Positions 28,493-38,168 are shown, numbered from the stretch's first letter. The stretch: DNA of 64,000 nt from CBDHFQ01 sp965262565 (GCA_965262565.1 CBDHFQ010000020.1:620001-684000), one strand, 5' to 3'. The notes: generated from the sequence alone by a model not told the origin. Numbers and translations: made by a program.

Positions 28493-31400
28493 TTATTTGG
28501 TAAGAGGATTTCCTTTGACATAGATGCTTAGTGGAGCCTGATTGCTACCTACAACTATATATCTCCCTTCTTTTGTTTTTAGACTTGCCATACTTTTTAC
28601 ATCATAAGGCACATAAAATCCACTTGTTTCTTTATCAATTGGCCTAAAATTTCCTTTACTATCCCCGACCAACATCAATCCGTATCCGGCATCGTTTCTA
28701 GCTGTTTCTACTTCTGCCTGATATAGATTTCCTGCTAAAAGAATATCCAAATGGTCATCATTATTGAAATCATCTATTAATAGGTCGTTGACGGAAGAAA
28801 ACTGTGCCTGGATCGGTAACGGATGCCATGCAAACTCTCCATTGCCGAGATTTTCAACATATGCCGAAGCAAAATCCGTAGCTTCGTAATGTAATGCATT
28901 CTCAAGCGATTGTTCCCCATAGACTTCAAACACATCCGAAGAAGCAAATAAATCATAAGTTTTAAACTTTTGCTGAAGGATAGGTACCTGCTGGGAGGAA
29001 CACGACCTTCCCCGGAGGGGGAATTTGATGCCAAAATTGTAATAAGTCAAAACCACATCTTTGGACCCATTCTCATCGAAATCATAATAATACACTTCAA
29101 AAGGTTCCTTTGGACTTGCTTTGTATTTATAATTGAGGCCTAAATTTCCTACCACAAAATCTTCATCTCCATCCTTATCTATATCGGCTGATTCTATGCT
29201 AAAAAACCATCCCGTCTTTTGGTGAAGGGGATCTATAGCTTCTACAAGTGTCAATTGGCCTTCGCGATTTTCCAAGATGGTTATGGGCATCCATTCACCT
29301 ACTAATATTAAATCTTCCCAACCATCATTATTATAATCGGACCACTTAGCATCATTCACCATACCTATGTCGGCTAAGGCTGGTGCCAACATAGCAGTAG
29401 CATCCCGAAAATGGTCGCCATCATTGATCAATAAAACACTACTGGCAGCTTCGGGATATGCCCAGGGAATATGTCTACCGCCCACAAACAGATCCAGATC
29501 TCCATCCTTATCTACATCTGAAGCTCGAATCTTGGAACTGCTAATAGTTACTTCCGGCAATACATCCACAGCCTTGGTAAATTTGCCCGAACCATCATTA
29601 ATATATAATCGATCTTGGTAAGCGTCTGATTCCGGCCTGAATTCATTTCCACCACTACTCACATAAAGATCAAGGTCGCCATCATTGTCATAATCAAAAA
29701 ACAATGAACCCATATCTTCATGTCGCTTATCTTCATCAAAAGCCGAACAAGGAGACCATGTGAATTGTCCGTCATCTTGCTGAAGGAACAATTTGCCTTT
29801 ATAAGTGGCAGATCCTCCTATATAAAAATCGTCTAATCCATCCCCATTAACATCTCCCTCACTAATATGGGGACCAAAAGTAGACATTTTATGAGGAAGC
29901 AATACCTGATATGTGTAATCATCAAATTCATTCTCCTTATGGAGATAGGAAACACTCGATGAAGGAGGGATATATGTCAAGTACGATTGATCTTCTTCTT
30001 TAGGCTGAATAAGGGCTTCAATGATGGAGGAAGAAGCTTCTTTGGCAGATTCGGAATACACTACAGATAGGGTTTGGTCTGCCTTAATATCTGTTAACTG
30101 AGTGTAGGTTCCATCGGTCCAACGAACTACAATGGCCTTTACATGCTCTGAGGCTCCCAATCCGAAATGGGCCAACTGCTCACTGCAAGAATACATTCCT
30201 CTTGCAGTGGTAATTTCAAAAAATTGGATTCCTTCTTCCCCTTGTAGCCATATTTTTGTTCCCAATAGCGAAAGGTGAGGTTCGTCAGCTACTGCTTGAA
30301 TTCTAAGGAAATGTTTCCCTAATTTATCGACACTGTGATTTTCATACACTGAGGCAATATCATTGACATGATTAATTACTAAATCCAGATCCCCATCCAA
30401 ATCAAAGTCCGCATAAGCAGAACCACTTGAAAACGTTTCCTGTGTCATCCCCCAATCTTCCATAGACTTGGAGAAAGTGAGATCTCCATTATTTCGAAAA
30501 GCATAATTAGATAATTTTTGTGAAGGAACGATCTCGATGGTTTTCTTAATATCTACAATATCCCAAAGAGACACCTGGGCATTCGGATCAGGCTTACTTT
30601 GTAAATAGGAAAAGACATTGGATTCTACATATTTGGCAAATTTCTTATTGGCATCCGTATTTCTGATATCCCGTAACAATCCATTAGTAATGTGTATGTC
30701 TTTCCACCCATCATTATCAAAATCTGCCATTAATACCGACCAACTCCAATCAGTAGAAGCCACATTAGCTAATTGGGCAATATCGCTAAAACGAGCACCT
30801 CCCTGGTTGAAATGAAGGGTATTAAACATATATTGATAGTGTCCTCCATCATTAACTACTTTCCAAAATCGATCTGGATCCATTCCACTCATATTGGCTT
30901 TCAGGCGATAATTGTCTTCTGCTACCATATCTAACACCATCATATCTAATTCTCCATCGTTATTAATATCTGCTGCATCCACTCCCATGCTACTAAAAGA
31001 GATATGTTTGGTATGATCGTGTATCTTTTCGGTAAAGGAGCCATTCCCATTGTTCAAAAATAACCAATCTTCCACCCAAAAATCATTCGCTACATATAAA
31101 TCGGTCCAACCATCCCCATTCAAATCACTGGCAATAACACTATTAGGGAATCCCGTTCTGGATAATCCCACTTCCTCCGTTACATCTATGTATTTCTTTC
31201 CTTCCAATTCCAACAATCTGATGCGATAGGGTTCCAACAATAATTCCGTATCGTAAAAAGGAGAATAGTCCCCAGGATTAGGGGGCTGATTACAAAGAAA
31301 TAGGTCGAGGTCCCCATCATTGTCATAATCCAGAAAAGTGGCATGTCTGGTACGTTGGCTATCCGCTACTCCATACTGTTCCGCCGATTCTGTAAAAGTA

Positions 31401-31894
31401 TTGTCCTGATTATTGATATATAATTTATTCTTCCTCAACAATGGCTTATCATCATACAACTCACAGGTCACATATATATCCATCCATCCATCTTTATTCA
31501 CATCCCCAACAATCACTCCAGACGACCATGCTCCATTATCTATGATTCCTGCCTGATCCGTAATTTCTTCAAAGTTGAGATTTCCTTTGTTGAGATATAG
31601 TTGATCCTTCACCAGATTGCCTGCAAAATAAATATCGGGAAGTTGGTCATTATTAAAATCTCCTATCCCTACGCCACCACCACCATAATAATTGGAATAG
31701 ATCAATATGTTATGATCAGGAGTATCTTCCACTTTATTGTTAAAGTGAATTCCTGACTCTTTAGCACTTTTCAAAGTGAACAGGGGTTGGGGGGAAGAGG
31801 CAGTCGATTGGCCGTACAATGGAATAGGCTGCAATGCATGAAACAAAAACCCTCCACCTAATAAATATATCCAACAAGTTCTCAGAAACCTCAT
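28493..31894 (-). CDS. VCBS/FG-GAP repeat protein with ASPIC/UnbV domain (CRTAC1-like), secreted
   Basis: 1133 residues with the same architecture as the protein encoded at 18220-21576: N-terminal FG-GAP loops (DFNNDQLPD, DVNKDGWMD, DYDNDGDLD), an ASPIC/UnbV domain at about 530-610 (VVRWTDGTYTQLTDIKADQTL), and further VCBS repeats (DVNGDGLDD, DVDKDGDLDLFVGG, DIDKDGDEDFVVG). Unlike its paralogue, its signal peptide ends ..PLYGQ with no lipid-attachment Cys, so it should be released or retained by another means. It lies upstream of susC on the same strand, 548 bp away, so it may be a separate transcript with a related role. Confidence 0.88.
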   Translation of the reverse strand: MRFLRTCWIYLLGGGFLFHALQPIPLYGQSTASSPQPLFTLKSAKESGIHFNNKVEDTPDHNILIYSNYYGGGGVGIGDFNNDQLPDIYFAGNLVKDQLYLNKGNLNFEEITDQAGIIDNGAWSSGVIVGDVNKDGWMDIYVTCELYDDKPLLRKNKLYINNQDNTFTESAEQYGVADSQRTRHATFLDYDNDGDLDLFLCNQPPNPGDYSPFYDTELLLEPYRIRLLELEGKKYIDVTEEVGLSRTGFPNSVIASDLNGDGWTDLYVANDFWVEDWLFLNNGNGSFTEKIHDHTKHISFSSMGVDAADINNDGELDMMVLDMVAEDNYRLKANMSGMDPDRFWKVVNDGGHYQYMFNTLHFNQGGARFSDIAQLANVASTDWSWSVLMADFDNDGWKDIHITNGLLRDIRNTDANKKFAKYVESNVFSYLQSKPDPNAQVSLWDIVDIKKTIEIVPSQKLSNYAFRNNGDLTFSKSMEDWGMTQETFSSGSAYADFDLDGDLDLVINHVNDIASVYENHSVDKLGKHFLRIQAVADEPHLSLLGTKIWLQGEEGIQFFEITTARGMYSCSEQLAHFGLGASEHVKAIVVRWTDGTYTQLTDIKADQTLSVVYSESAKEASSSIIEALIQPKEEDQSYLTYIPPSSSVSYLHKENEFDDYTYQVLLPHKMSTFGPHISEGDVNGDGLDDFYIGGSATYKGKLFLQQDDGQFTWSPCSAFDEDKRHEDMGSLFFDYDNDGDLDLYVSSGGNEFRPESDAYQDRLYINDGSGKFTKAVDVLPEVTISSSKIRASDVDKDGDLDLFVGGRHIPWAYPEAASSVLLINDGDHFRDATAMLAPALADIGMVNDAKWSDYNNDGWEDLILVGEWMPITILENREGQLTLVEAIDPLHQKTGWFFSIESADIDKDGDEDFVVGNLGLNYKYKASPKEPFEVYYYDFDENGSKDVVLTYYNFGIKFPLRGRSCSSQQVPILQQKFKTYDLFASSDVFEVYGEQSLENALHYEATDFASAYVENLGNGEFAWHPLPIQAQFSSVNDLLIDDFNNDDHLDILLAGNLYQAEVETARNDAGYGLMLVGDSKGNFRPIDKETSGFYVPYDVKSMASLKTKEGRYIVVGSNQAPLSIYVKGNPLTK

Positions 31895-31987
31895 AGTAGC
31901 TGTCTTTAGTCAAAAAGCATATACAATATACAATGTTTTATATTTTGATGAACAGCTAATCGAGAATTGTTTATGAGTTAACGTACT

Positions 31988-33229
31988 TTATGGAATGAGT
32001 ATTTTCTGGTGGATATGTTGGTCCTGTGTTATCAGGTGAATGATATAATAACCTCTTTCAAAGTGAGTTAGATCCCAATGTAGCTCCTTATCTATCTGCA
32101 CTTTTCGCTTCATAAACATTTTTCCCTGTATATTGAATACACGAATCATAGCGGGTTGTTTGTGAGTATGGTCATGGGAAATATGAAGTTGAGTTTCTGT
32201 TAGATTAGTAGTGAGGTAGATGTGCCAATGTGGAGTCCCGTCTATCATTACTTGTTGTGGCTCGGATAAAATAATGTTTCCATCGGCTAATTGGGTGGTT
32301 AATCGATAGGTGTTATGGCCATTGGGAGGATTCGGATCTGTATGCGAATAGGTTAGTTGATGGGCTGATCCTTTTATTGTGCCAATGGGCTTGAAGCCTT
32401 TATGTTGGGAAGCTCGTTCTATATGAAAAGTTGCATCTGTGGGTAGGTCGGATATTTGCCAATGAAGGGTAACATGTGCTCCTTCTACATCGGCTTTGAA
32501 AGATATAGGGGGAGATGAGAGGACGGGTTCTTCTTTGAGTTGGATGTTATCCAGGAAGAAATAGGCATAGGGGAAATTAGGAGAAGAGGGAGGATCGAAT
32601 AGTTGGAAATTAGTGTTGGCATCATTCAAAAAATTGCCGATGGTCAAATGAGTGTAATTATCCAGTGGGATAAAGAAGATGTTGATTTGTTTCCAGTCAT
32701 TGCTGTAAAAAGGGTCAGCGGACTGAAAAATGGGATTGATGAGAATGGGGTCGATTCCGTTTTGAACCAGAGGGGCCATAGAGAGATGAACGCCTAAGGG
32801 AGTACCTAAGCCACCAAAGGAATTGAGGCCTTTATTACCATTGGTATAATTAAGCGTTAGGGTGTAGGCGGTTCCCATTTGCAGAGGTTCAGTGAGTTCT
32901 ACGGAAATATATTCTCTGAAGTCTGCGGTGACTCTTGCGTAGGTAGTAATTCCCATCACTGCTTCCCCTTCCAGGGGTTGGACATTACCTACATTGGTAT
33001 TGGGGAGTTGGTTAAAATTAGCTCCGAAGGTATGAAAGTAATCAGGAGATCCTGCAGTATTATCGCAGGCAAATTTTCCATTGACATTATCCCAGTTTTC
33101 TACAAAATACCACTGACAATCAGCATTTGGCAGGGCGTTGAATTCTTCAAAGCCCGGATTGGGAATAAGATTTTGGCTATAGACAGGGAATAAGCAACAC
33201 AAAATGAATCCTAAGGCGAATACTCTCAA
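31988..33229 (-). CDS. Secreted protein with T9SS-type C-terminal sorting domain
   Basis: 413 residues from a TTG start (LRVFALGFILCCLFPVYSQ signal peptide); no ATG exists between the upstream in-frame TAG and the signal peptide. The mature start NLIPNPGFEEF is a common Bacteroidota module with a jelly-roll-like pattern to about residue 235 (FFLDNIQLKEE). A region resembling an Fn3 domain follows (ADVEGAHVTLHWQISDLPTDATFHIERAS). The last 80 residues form a T9SS type A sorting domain (IRVFNIQGKMFMKRKVQ, FERGYYIIHLITQD, QKILIP). The substrate is unknown. Its 5' 330 bp is repeated in scrambled form directly upstream, so the true start and promoter are uncertain. Confidence 0.82.
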   Translation of the reverse strand: MRVFALGFILCCLFPVYSQNLIPNPGFEEFNALPNADCQWYFVENWDNVNGKFACDNTAGSPDYFHTFGANFNQLPNTNVGNVQPLEGEAVMGITTYARVTADFREYISVELTEPLQMGTAYTLTLNYTNGNKGLNSFGGLGTPLGVHLSMAPLVQNGIDPILINPIFQSADPFYSNDWKQINIFFIPLDNYTHLTIGNFLNDANTNFQLFDPPSSPNFPYAYFFLDNIQLKEEPVLSSPPISFKADVEGAHVTLHWQISDLPTDATFHIERASQHKGFKPIGTIKGSAHQLTYSHTDPNPPNGHNTYRLTTQLADGNIILSEPQQVMIDGTPHWHIYLTTNLTETQLHISHDHTHKQPAMIRVFNIQGKMFMKRKVQIDKELHWDLTHFERGYYIIHLITQDQHIHQKILIP

Positions 33230-33243
33230 CTGAATGTTATTGA

Positions 33244-33770
33244 ATGGCTATTTAGTTAGAATATTAACGTAATGGTAGTAATTCCCATTCACTGAAGTCT
33301 GCGATGACTCTTGCGTAGGGTAGTTGGACATTACCTACATTGGTATTGGGGAGTTGGTTAAAATTAGCTATTTATTATTATTCTTCCAGGGGTTGGACAT
33401 TACCTAGGTATGAAAGTAATGGGGAGATCCTGCAGTATAAAATCGCAGGCAAATTTTCCATTGACAGGTATCCCAGTTTCAGGATGCTTTCTGGAATCCT
33501 GACTACAGTATTATCAGCAGGCAAAACATAAAGAAATTTTTTCCATTGACATTATCCCAGTTTTCTACAAAATACCACTGACAATCAGCATTTGGCAGGG
33601 CGTTGAATTCTTCAAAGCCCGGATTGGGAATAAGATTTTGGCTATAGACAGGGAATAAGCAACACAAAATTCCAAAATGGGAATAAGAATCCTAAGGCGA
33701 ATACTCTCAACTGAATGTTATTGAATGGCTATTTAGTTAGAATATTGAATCGTAATGGCGAATACTTTAA
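33244..33770 (-). pseudogene. Scrambled partial duplicate of the 5' end of the T9SS-tailed gene
   Basis: Pieces of 32917-33265 recur here in altered order. 33537-33670 is nearly identical to 33073-33204 (apart from the first few bases), and 33687-33747 matches 33205-33265, with a 17-base insert between. Smaller fragments matching 32977-33023, 32969-32990, 33028-33060 and 33061-33086 appear at 33320-33367, 33383-33405, 33406-33438 and 33439-33466. The copy of the signal-peptide reading frame meets a stop after about 22 codons, so this is not functional. It could be a real rearrangement or an assembly artefact. Confidence 0.8.
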
Positions 33771-33908
33771 TATTATTAATTTATTTTTTTAGGATAAAAT
33801 GTTGAAACTTGTACCATATTCACTAGGAATTAAGGATTTTTTAATATTATTAATTTATTTTTTTAGGATAAAATGTTGAAACTTGTACCAATTCACTAGG
33901 AATTAAGG
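33768..33908. repeat. Tandem duplication of a ~70-bp A/T-rich unit
   Basis: The unit containing TTAATATTATTAATTT, AGGATAAAATG and CACTAGGAATTAAGG occurs at about 33768-33837 and again at 33838-33908. The copies differ mainly by a small indel (accatattcac against accaattcac), so the duplication is recent or is a sequence-assembly repeat. Confidence 0.85.
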
Positions 33909-33931
33909 TAGGAGAAGGATTTATATAACAT

Positions 33932-33960
33932 AAAAAGGACGGACCCCATGGCCCGTCCTT
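33932..33960 (-). terminator. Intrinsic terminator of the metalloprotease gene
   Basis: On the minus strand AAGGACGG and CCGTCCTT form an 8-bp stem around a 10-base loop, followed at once by TTTTTA. It lies about 27 bp after the stop of the metzincin gene. Confidence 0.85.
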
Positions 33961-33986
33961 CACATACAAATTGAATGTATAAGCCA

Positions 33987-35843
33987 CTACTCTTTAATCC
34001 ATTTGAATTGGCTTTTTCGTTCATTCGCTGGTAATTGTGGATCACCATTAGTGATTTCTATCATATAATAGCCTGCTTTAAGTGAACCCACATTCAACGT
34101 CATCCCCTGATCATTACCATCTACCGATTGGGAGTACACCAAATGGCCGCTAAGATCGTAAATATGTATCTGCTCAATGGTAGGATGAAGAGTGATCAAT
34201 TGATTCAGATTAGAAGAAGAGGTATCATTTTCTTCTTCAATCCTTTTTGGGTCTGAGGAATCTAAGTCTTCTTTTGGAAGTTCAACAGAAAATGTATCTC
34301 CTGCTTTGATAGATAGCTTTTCTTTTGATGGATTAGGAAAAAGGGTAAAAGAACTCCCTGTATTAATAAAGGCGATATTTTTGGTTATGGGACAGGAAGA
34401 AGTGTTTGATCGAACTATGAAGGAAAGGAATCTATTAGAAGAGATATTCATTTGATTACGCTTGCCTGCATTAGAAACAAAATAAGAACCACTTCCACTG
34501 GTTTTTGTCCAACTAAAACTGCTTACTCCTGTAGCACTAATATTAGCAGTCATAGGACTTTTGGGTATATAGTTGGTAGATTGGATGGTTTTAGAACCCC
34601 CAGAGTAAGACACTGTTCCTTTAATATCTACATTTACATTGATATTTTTTCTGGAGATTCTTCGTCCATATGTTCCCCAATCAGAAGTAGCACTTAAGGT
34701 AGCTGTTCCTGTAGAACGAGGATGTACATTAAAGGGAAATCCACAAAAAGAGGATTTATCTGTTCTATTTGAAGGGGAGATGCTCCACTTTATTTCCGTT
34801 CCCCATTGATAATTGGAGAGGGCGTAAGAAGTCCCATTAACTGGAATGCAGGAATAACCTGAAATAGCTGGATTAGGTAATGCGCCGGGAACATTTTCTA
34901 TGACAACATCCTGTAGATCACCCCTATCATGTAATATATGCCAATGCATTTCAGAAATTTGACATCTGGTGAACGCTGTTTTGTTGGAAGTATAATCCAT
35001 GATATTTCTTCCTGATTCTTTATATCCCCTTGGTGTGTCATTACAGGGCTCGCTATTATCATCAAAAGGATGTCTTAGTCCCAGATTATGTCCTAATTCA
35101 TGCAAGATGATCCCTCTGGTGCTAGAGAAAACAAAATTTTTATCAGAATTATTCTGGTATTGATGATATATATTTGAGATTATACTCCAATCCTTATCTC
35201 CAAAACCGGAAGCCTGACCCCCTATCGGATAGTTTCCCGATCCTCTATAGGATTTTCCCGGGAATAAAAGATGGATGGAATTATGTTTGTGAATTACTTT
35301 TCGTTGGTTCATCACAAAATTATAAAGGTCCTGGCCATTTCTCCTTACATTATAGTCTGATTTTTGCCACATATCAGTATTATCATATGTGTATGCTGCC
35401 ATGACCTTTATCCTGATTCTGGCATCGCGATAATATGGAGAATTGGTAGGGGTAGTCATAGGTAAAAGATTTGCTAGCAATCTATTGGCATCATTAATGA
35501 CTCCCTTTACATAGTTCCCATTATCAAAGTTTCCATTTTCATTATCATCCATGAAGAAGTGAAGAGATACCTGAATCGTTTTAATCGGCGTTTGGGAAGA
35601 CATTTGGTCTGTGATTCCATAATTATCCCAGTTCCTGCAGCCTATGCTTCTCAGAGCATCTTCATGGCCAGGTTCGATTCCGCATTGAGCGATAATGTCA
35701 AATGGCATCATCCATAAAATGAGCAAGAGAATAAGTCCATGATGAGATATAAAATGGTGATGAGAAAGAGAGGGAGTATTTCTGAAAGACGAAATATGAT
35801 AGGTAAAAAAATACCAATATGTATTTAATTGTAAAGAATTCAT
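33987..35843 (-). CDS. Secreted metzincin-type zinc metalloprotease (pappalysin/M43-like) with T9SS sorting domain
   Basis: 618 residues from ATG at 35843. The frame stays open to 35972, but the added 43 residues look non-coding, while the chosen start gives a hydrophobic signal core (LILLLILWMMPFDIIAQ) at a rather late position. The zinc site is HELGHNLGLRH at about 248-258, the metzincin HExxHxxGxxH, and the Met-turn NIMDY follows at about 280-284, consistent with M43-like enzymes. The C-terminus has FTLFPNPSKEKLSIKAG and IHIYDLSGHLVYSQ, KAGYYMIEI, a T9SS type A sorting domain. It should be released or anchored at the surface and cut extracellular proteins. Next to it on the same strand is an M28 peptidase, suggesting protein degradation. 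Confidence 0.88.
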   Translation of the reverse strand: MNSLQLNTYWYFFTYHISSFRNTPSLSHHHFISHHGLILLLILWMMPFDIIAQCGIEPGHEDALRSIGCRNWDNYGITDQMSSQTPIKTIQVSLHFFMDDNENGNFDNGNYVKGVINDANRLLANLLPMTTPTNSPYYRDARIRIKVMAAYTYDNTDMWQKSDYNVRRNGQDLYNFVMNQRKVIHKHNSIHLLFPGKSYRGSGNYPIGGQASGFGDKDWSIISNIYHQYQNNSDKNFVFSSTRGIILHELGHNLGLRHPFDDNSEPCNDTPRGYKESGRNIMDYTSNKTAFTRCQISEMHWHILHDRGDLQDVVIENVPGALPNPAISGYSCIPVNGTSYALSNYQWGTEIKWSISPSNRTDKSSFCGFPFNVHPRSTGTATLSATSDWGTYGRRISRKNINVNVDIKGTVSYSGGSKTIQSTNYIPKSPMTANISATGVSSFSWTKTSGSGSYFVSNAGKRNQMNISSNRFLSFIVRSNTSSCPITKNIAFINTGSSFTLFPNPSKEKLSIKAGDTFSVELPKEDLDSSDPKRIEEENDTSSSNLNQLITLHPTIEQIHIYDLSGHLVYSQSVDGNDQGMTLNVGSLKAGYYMIEITNGDPQLPANERKSQFKWIKE

Positions 35844-35997
35844 ATGTATAGATTGTGGGTGTTTGGTGATTAAATCAATGCTAAGCTCGAGATGACAACC
35901 TAGTAGCTCAGCTTGTCTTAGCAAAAAGAACGGTAACAGATCTGTTGATTTAATCAAACTACACCCACTCACTGCATATATAAAGCAGTGAACGATT

Positions 35998-37521
35998 TTA
36001 TTCCCCTTCCCCGTACAACTTCTTCCCAGCCATTTCGTATTTATCTCCCTTTTTCCAGGCTGGGCGCTCTGCTTTATTGGCCACTAATCTTGAAGCGTGT
36101 ACAAAGGTTTTTACATATTTCGTAACATAGGTAAAATCAATGCTTTCTACTTCATCCTGAGGTCTGTGATAATATTGAAGAATTCTCATATCAAAATTGC
36201 TGAATCCGGGAGATAGGGTAGGAGCCGGAATTCCTTTTTTGGCAAAAGAAACATTATCTGATCGATCGAACAGATTTTGATTTGGGGCAGGATCGGGAAT
36301 AACCGTTAGGCCAAAAGTTTCACTTGCCTGTTGTAACTCCGCTTCAGCACCTACCCTGTAAAATCCAAAAATGGATATCGCCGTGGTATCTGCATATCCA
36401 GCACCATCCGTATTTAAGTTGAAAATGGTCTGCTTTAATGGAATAAGCGGATGTTCCGCGTAGTATTTGCTTCCCAGCAAGCCTACTTCCTCTGCTGTAC
36501 AGGCCAACAAAATGACAGATCTCTTAGGAGGAGCTTTCGCCAGGGCCTCTGCTGCCGCAAGTAGCGCAATTGTACCTAATCCATTATCTCTTGCACCATT
36601 AAAAATACTGTCCTCCTTGGTGTAATTTCCTCCCTGACTTCCCACTCCTACATGATCATAATGAGCTGACAAGAGAATATATTCATTGGCTAACAAAGAG
36701 TCAGATCCAGGAATAAGCCCTACTACATTATTCGAGACGAGTTGTTGAATGTCCCTGCCTGTGGTTGATATGATTAGGTCCTCTTCAGGATTAGCTGAGA
36801 TAGCGTTTAAAATCGTGGAATCAGGATCATTTACCCATGCGTGTAAAGTGTTGGATGGGTCAACTAAGGTATCATTTTCTATCAGCTCTAATCTTTTTTC
36901 TGTAAAGCGAGAAGAGATAAAGTTCCAGGGAATCGGAAATTGGTAAATTTCAATCAGGCCGACAGCCCCTCTTTCCTGTGCCCAGATTCTTTTTTGACTG
37001 ATGGCACTAAATATTTGCATAGGATCTTTTGAACCAGGGATACCGGAAATCGCTATAGCTATTTTACCTTCCACTTCTTTGCCTTCATAGTCATTGATTC
37101 CCTTTTCTTCATCTATCCATCCGTTTCCTACCAATATCGCCGGAGCTGTTAATGTATCTTTTCCACCTGATAATAAGACCAGATTATCTCCCTGAGAAAA
37201 GGTATGATCGGGTAGTTGGATTGTTGCTTCTTTTACTATGTCATATTTGGCAAATGGAACAGCCTGGAAATAAGTAGTCTGACCAGGGATAATTTGAACA
37301 CCAGCTGATCGAAACTGTTCAGCTATATATCTGGCAGCTATCTGATTTCCCAAAGATCCTGTATATCTACCCTGTAATTCGTCTGAAGCTAAAAATCGAA
37401 GGTGAGTTTCCAAATGGTTTGGCGAGATAGAAAACTCGGGTAAGTTGTTTGAAGAATGTTCCTGAGCATAAGATACTCCTATCCAACAACATGCAAAAAG
37501 CAAAACGACAACCTTATTCAT
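35998..37521 (-). CDS. M28-family zinc peptidase with PA-like insert
   Basis: 507 residues, signal peptide 1-20 (CCWIGVSYAQ). The M28 metal ligands are all present: His 287 (SAHYDH), Asp 312 (GARDNGLG), the catalytic Glu 344 with Glu 345 (CTAEEVGLLGS), Asp 372 (NTDGAG) and His 452 (QYYHRPQDE). A PA-like insert spans about 120-240 (LVGNGWIDEEKGINDYEGKEVEGKIAI). The enzyme removes N-terminal residues from peptides in the periplasm or outside. It starts 155 bp upstream of the metzincin gene in the same direction, and the pair could turn large proteins into amino acids. No sorting tail, so it is probably periplasmic. Confidence 0.94.
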   Translation of the reverse strand: MNKVVVLLFACCWIGVSYAQEHSSNNLPEFSISPNHLETHLRFLASDELQGRYTGSLGNQIAARYIAEQFRSAGVQIIPGQTTYFQAVPFAKYDIVKEATIQLPDHTFSQGDNLVLLSGGKDTLTAPAILVGNGWIDEEKGINDYEGKEVEGKIAIAISGIPGSKDPMQIFSAISQKRIWAQERGAVGLIEIYQFPIPWNFISSRFTEKRLELIENDTLVDPSNTLHAWVNDPDSTILNAISANPEEDLIISTTGRDIQQLVSNNVVGLIPGSDSLLANEYILLSAHYDHVGVGSQGGNYTKEDSIFNGARDNGLGTIALLAAAEALAKAPPKRSVILLACTAEEVGLLGSKYYAEHPLIPLKQTIFNLNTDGAGYADTTAISIFGFYRVGAEAELQQASETFGLTVIPDPAPNQNLFDRSDNVSFAKKGIPAPTLSPGFSNFDMRILQYYHRPQDEVESIDFTYVTKYVKTFVHASRLVANKAERPAWKKGDKYEMAGKKLYGEGE

Positions 37522-37553
37522 AACAACGAGCTAGTATTTATAACGTAGTAATG

Positions 37554-37586
37554 CAAATATCTTATAATTGTGCTTAAGATAGCAAA
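37554..37586 (-). promoter_or_regulatory. Candidate promoter of the M28 peptidase gene
   Basis: The minus strand has TTTG (37583-37586) then, after 21 bases, GATATTTG (37554-37561), close to the Bacteroidota -33 TTG and -7 TAnnTTTG elements (one mismatch). Transcription would start about 25 bp before the ATG. Confidence 0.45.
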
Positions 37587-37720
37587 TTACCCTCCTTATT
37601 TCCCTTTGTTGGTTACCTTTTCGTGTACTTTTTACTATTATTAAGTAAAAGGACTGAAAACGTAATTTCCAATGAATCCCCCAAAAATCGAGGATAAAAA
37701 GTTCTCTAACACATATATCA

Positions 37721-38140
37721 ATGAAAACAAGAACACTTCCTCCATATAAACATCTTTACGAGTTGCCCAATTCTGCTGGTCTTCCATTTATAAGGGAATA
37801 TTCATCAATTGAGAATGAATACGTTGCATATGGTGGTGGAGAAATGGAGTATGACCTATGGTCCCCTTTTCACCTTTAAGCGTCACAGGGGAACTGTGTT
37901 GGTTTCCGCTGATCCGGAATTTAATCAACAGGTTCTTAAACAACGACCTCGAAAGTTAGCTCATTATGATCGTATAGAATCTATTTCAAAAGAATTACAT
38001 CTTTATGGCGTTTTTTCAGCTGAAGGTGCCGAATGGAAAAGACATCGATATGTGGTGATGAATTGGATAAGGTAAAGGAGACAATGTCTTTTGTCGTCAT
38101 GCCCGAAAACCTGAATGTTCAATTTGATCTGAGACATTAG
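37721..38140 (+). pseudogene. Cytochrome P450 remnant (frameshift and large internal deletion)
   Basis: The start at 37721 encodes a P450-like N-terminus (LPPYKHLYELPNSAGLPFI). After one extra base near 37793 the reading continues in another frame as GNIHQLRMNTLHMVVEKW, YGPLFTFKRHRG, VSADPEFNQQVLKQRP and AEGAEWKRHR, the conserved first ~110 residues of a bacterial P450. It then jumps, near 38060, to KVKETMSFVVMPENLNVQFDLRH and a stop, which resembles the last ~25 residues of the same family. The heme-binding Cys region and about 300 central codons are missing, so it cannot work. Confidence 0.82.
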
Positions 38141-38168
38141 GAAAAGGGCTTATCTTTTATATCTGGTG

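Larger units (their letters stand above)
33230..33986. other. 757-bp gene-free region filled by duplicated fragments
   Basis: Between the T9SS-tailed gene and the metalloprotease gene there is no intact reading frame. It holds the scrambled duplicate (33244-33770), two copies of a ~70-bp repeat (33768-33908) and the terminator of the metalloprotease gene (33932-33960). Confidence 0.75.

Noticed and set aside
33230..33986. Insertion sequence or transposon
   Set aside because: No transposase frame or terminal inverted repeats were found; the content is fragments of the adjacent gene and a local tandem repeat.
35844..35972. Upstream extension of the metalloprotease frame by 43 codons
   Set aside because: It would put the signal peptide 80 residues inside the protein; ATG at 35843 is closer to a usual layout.
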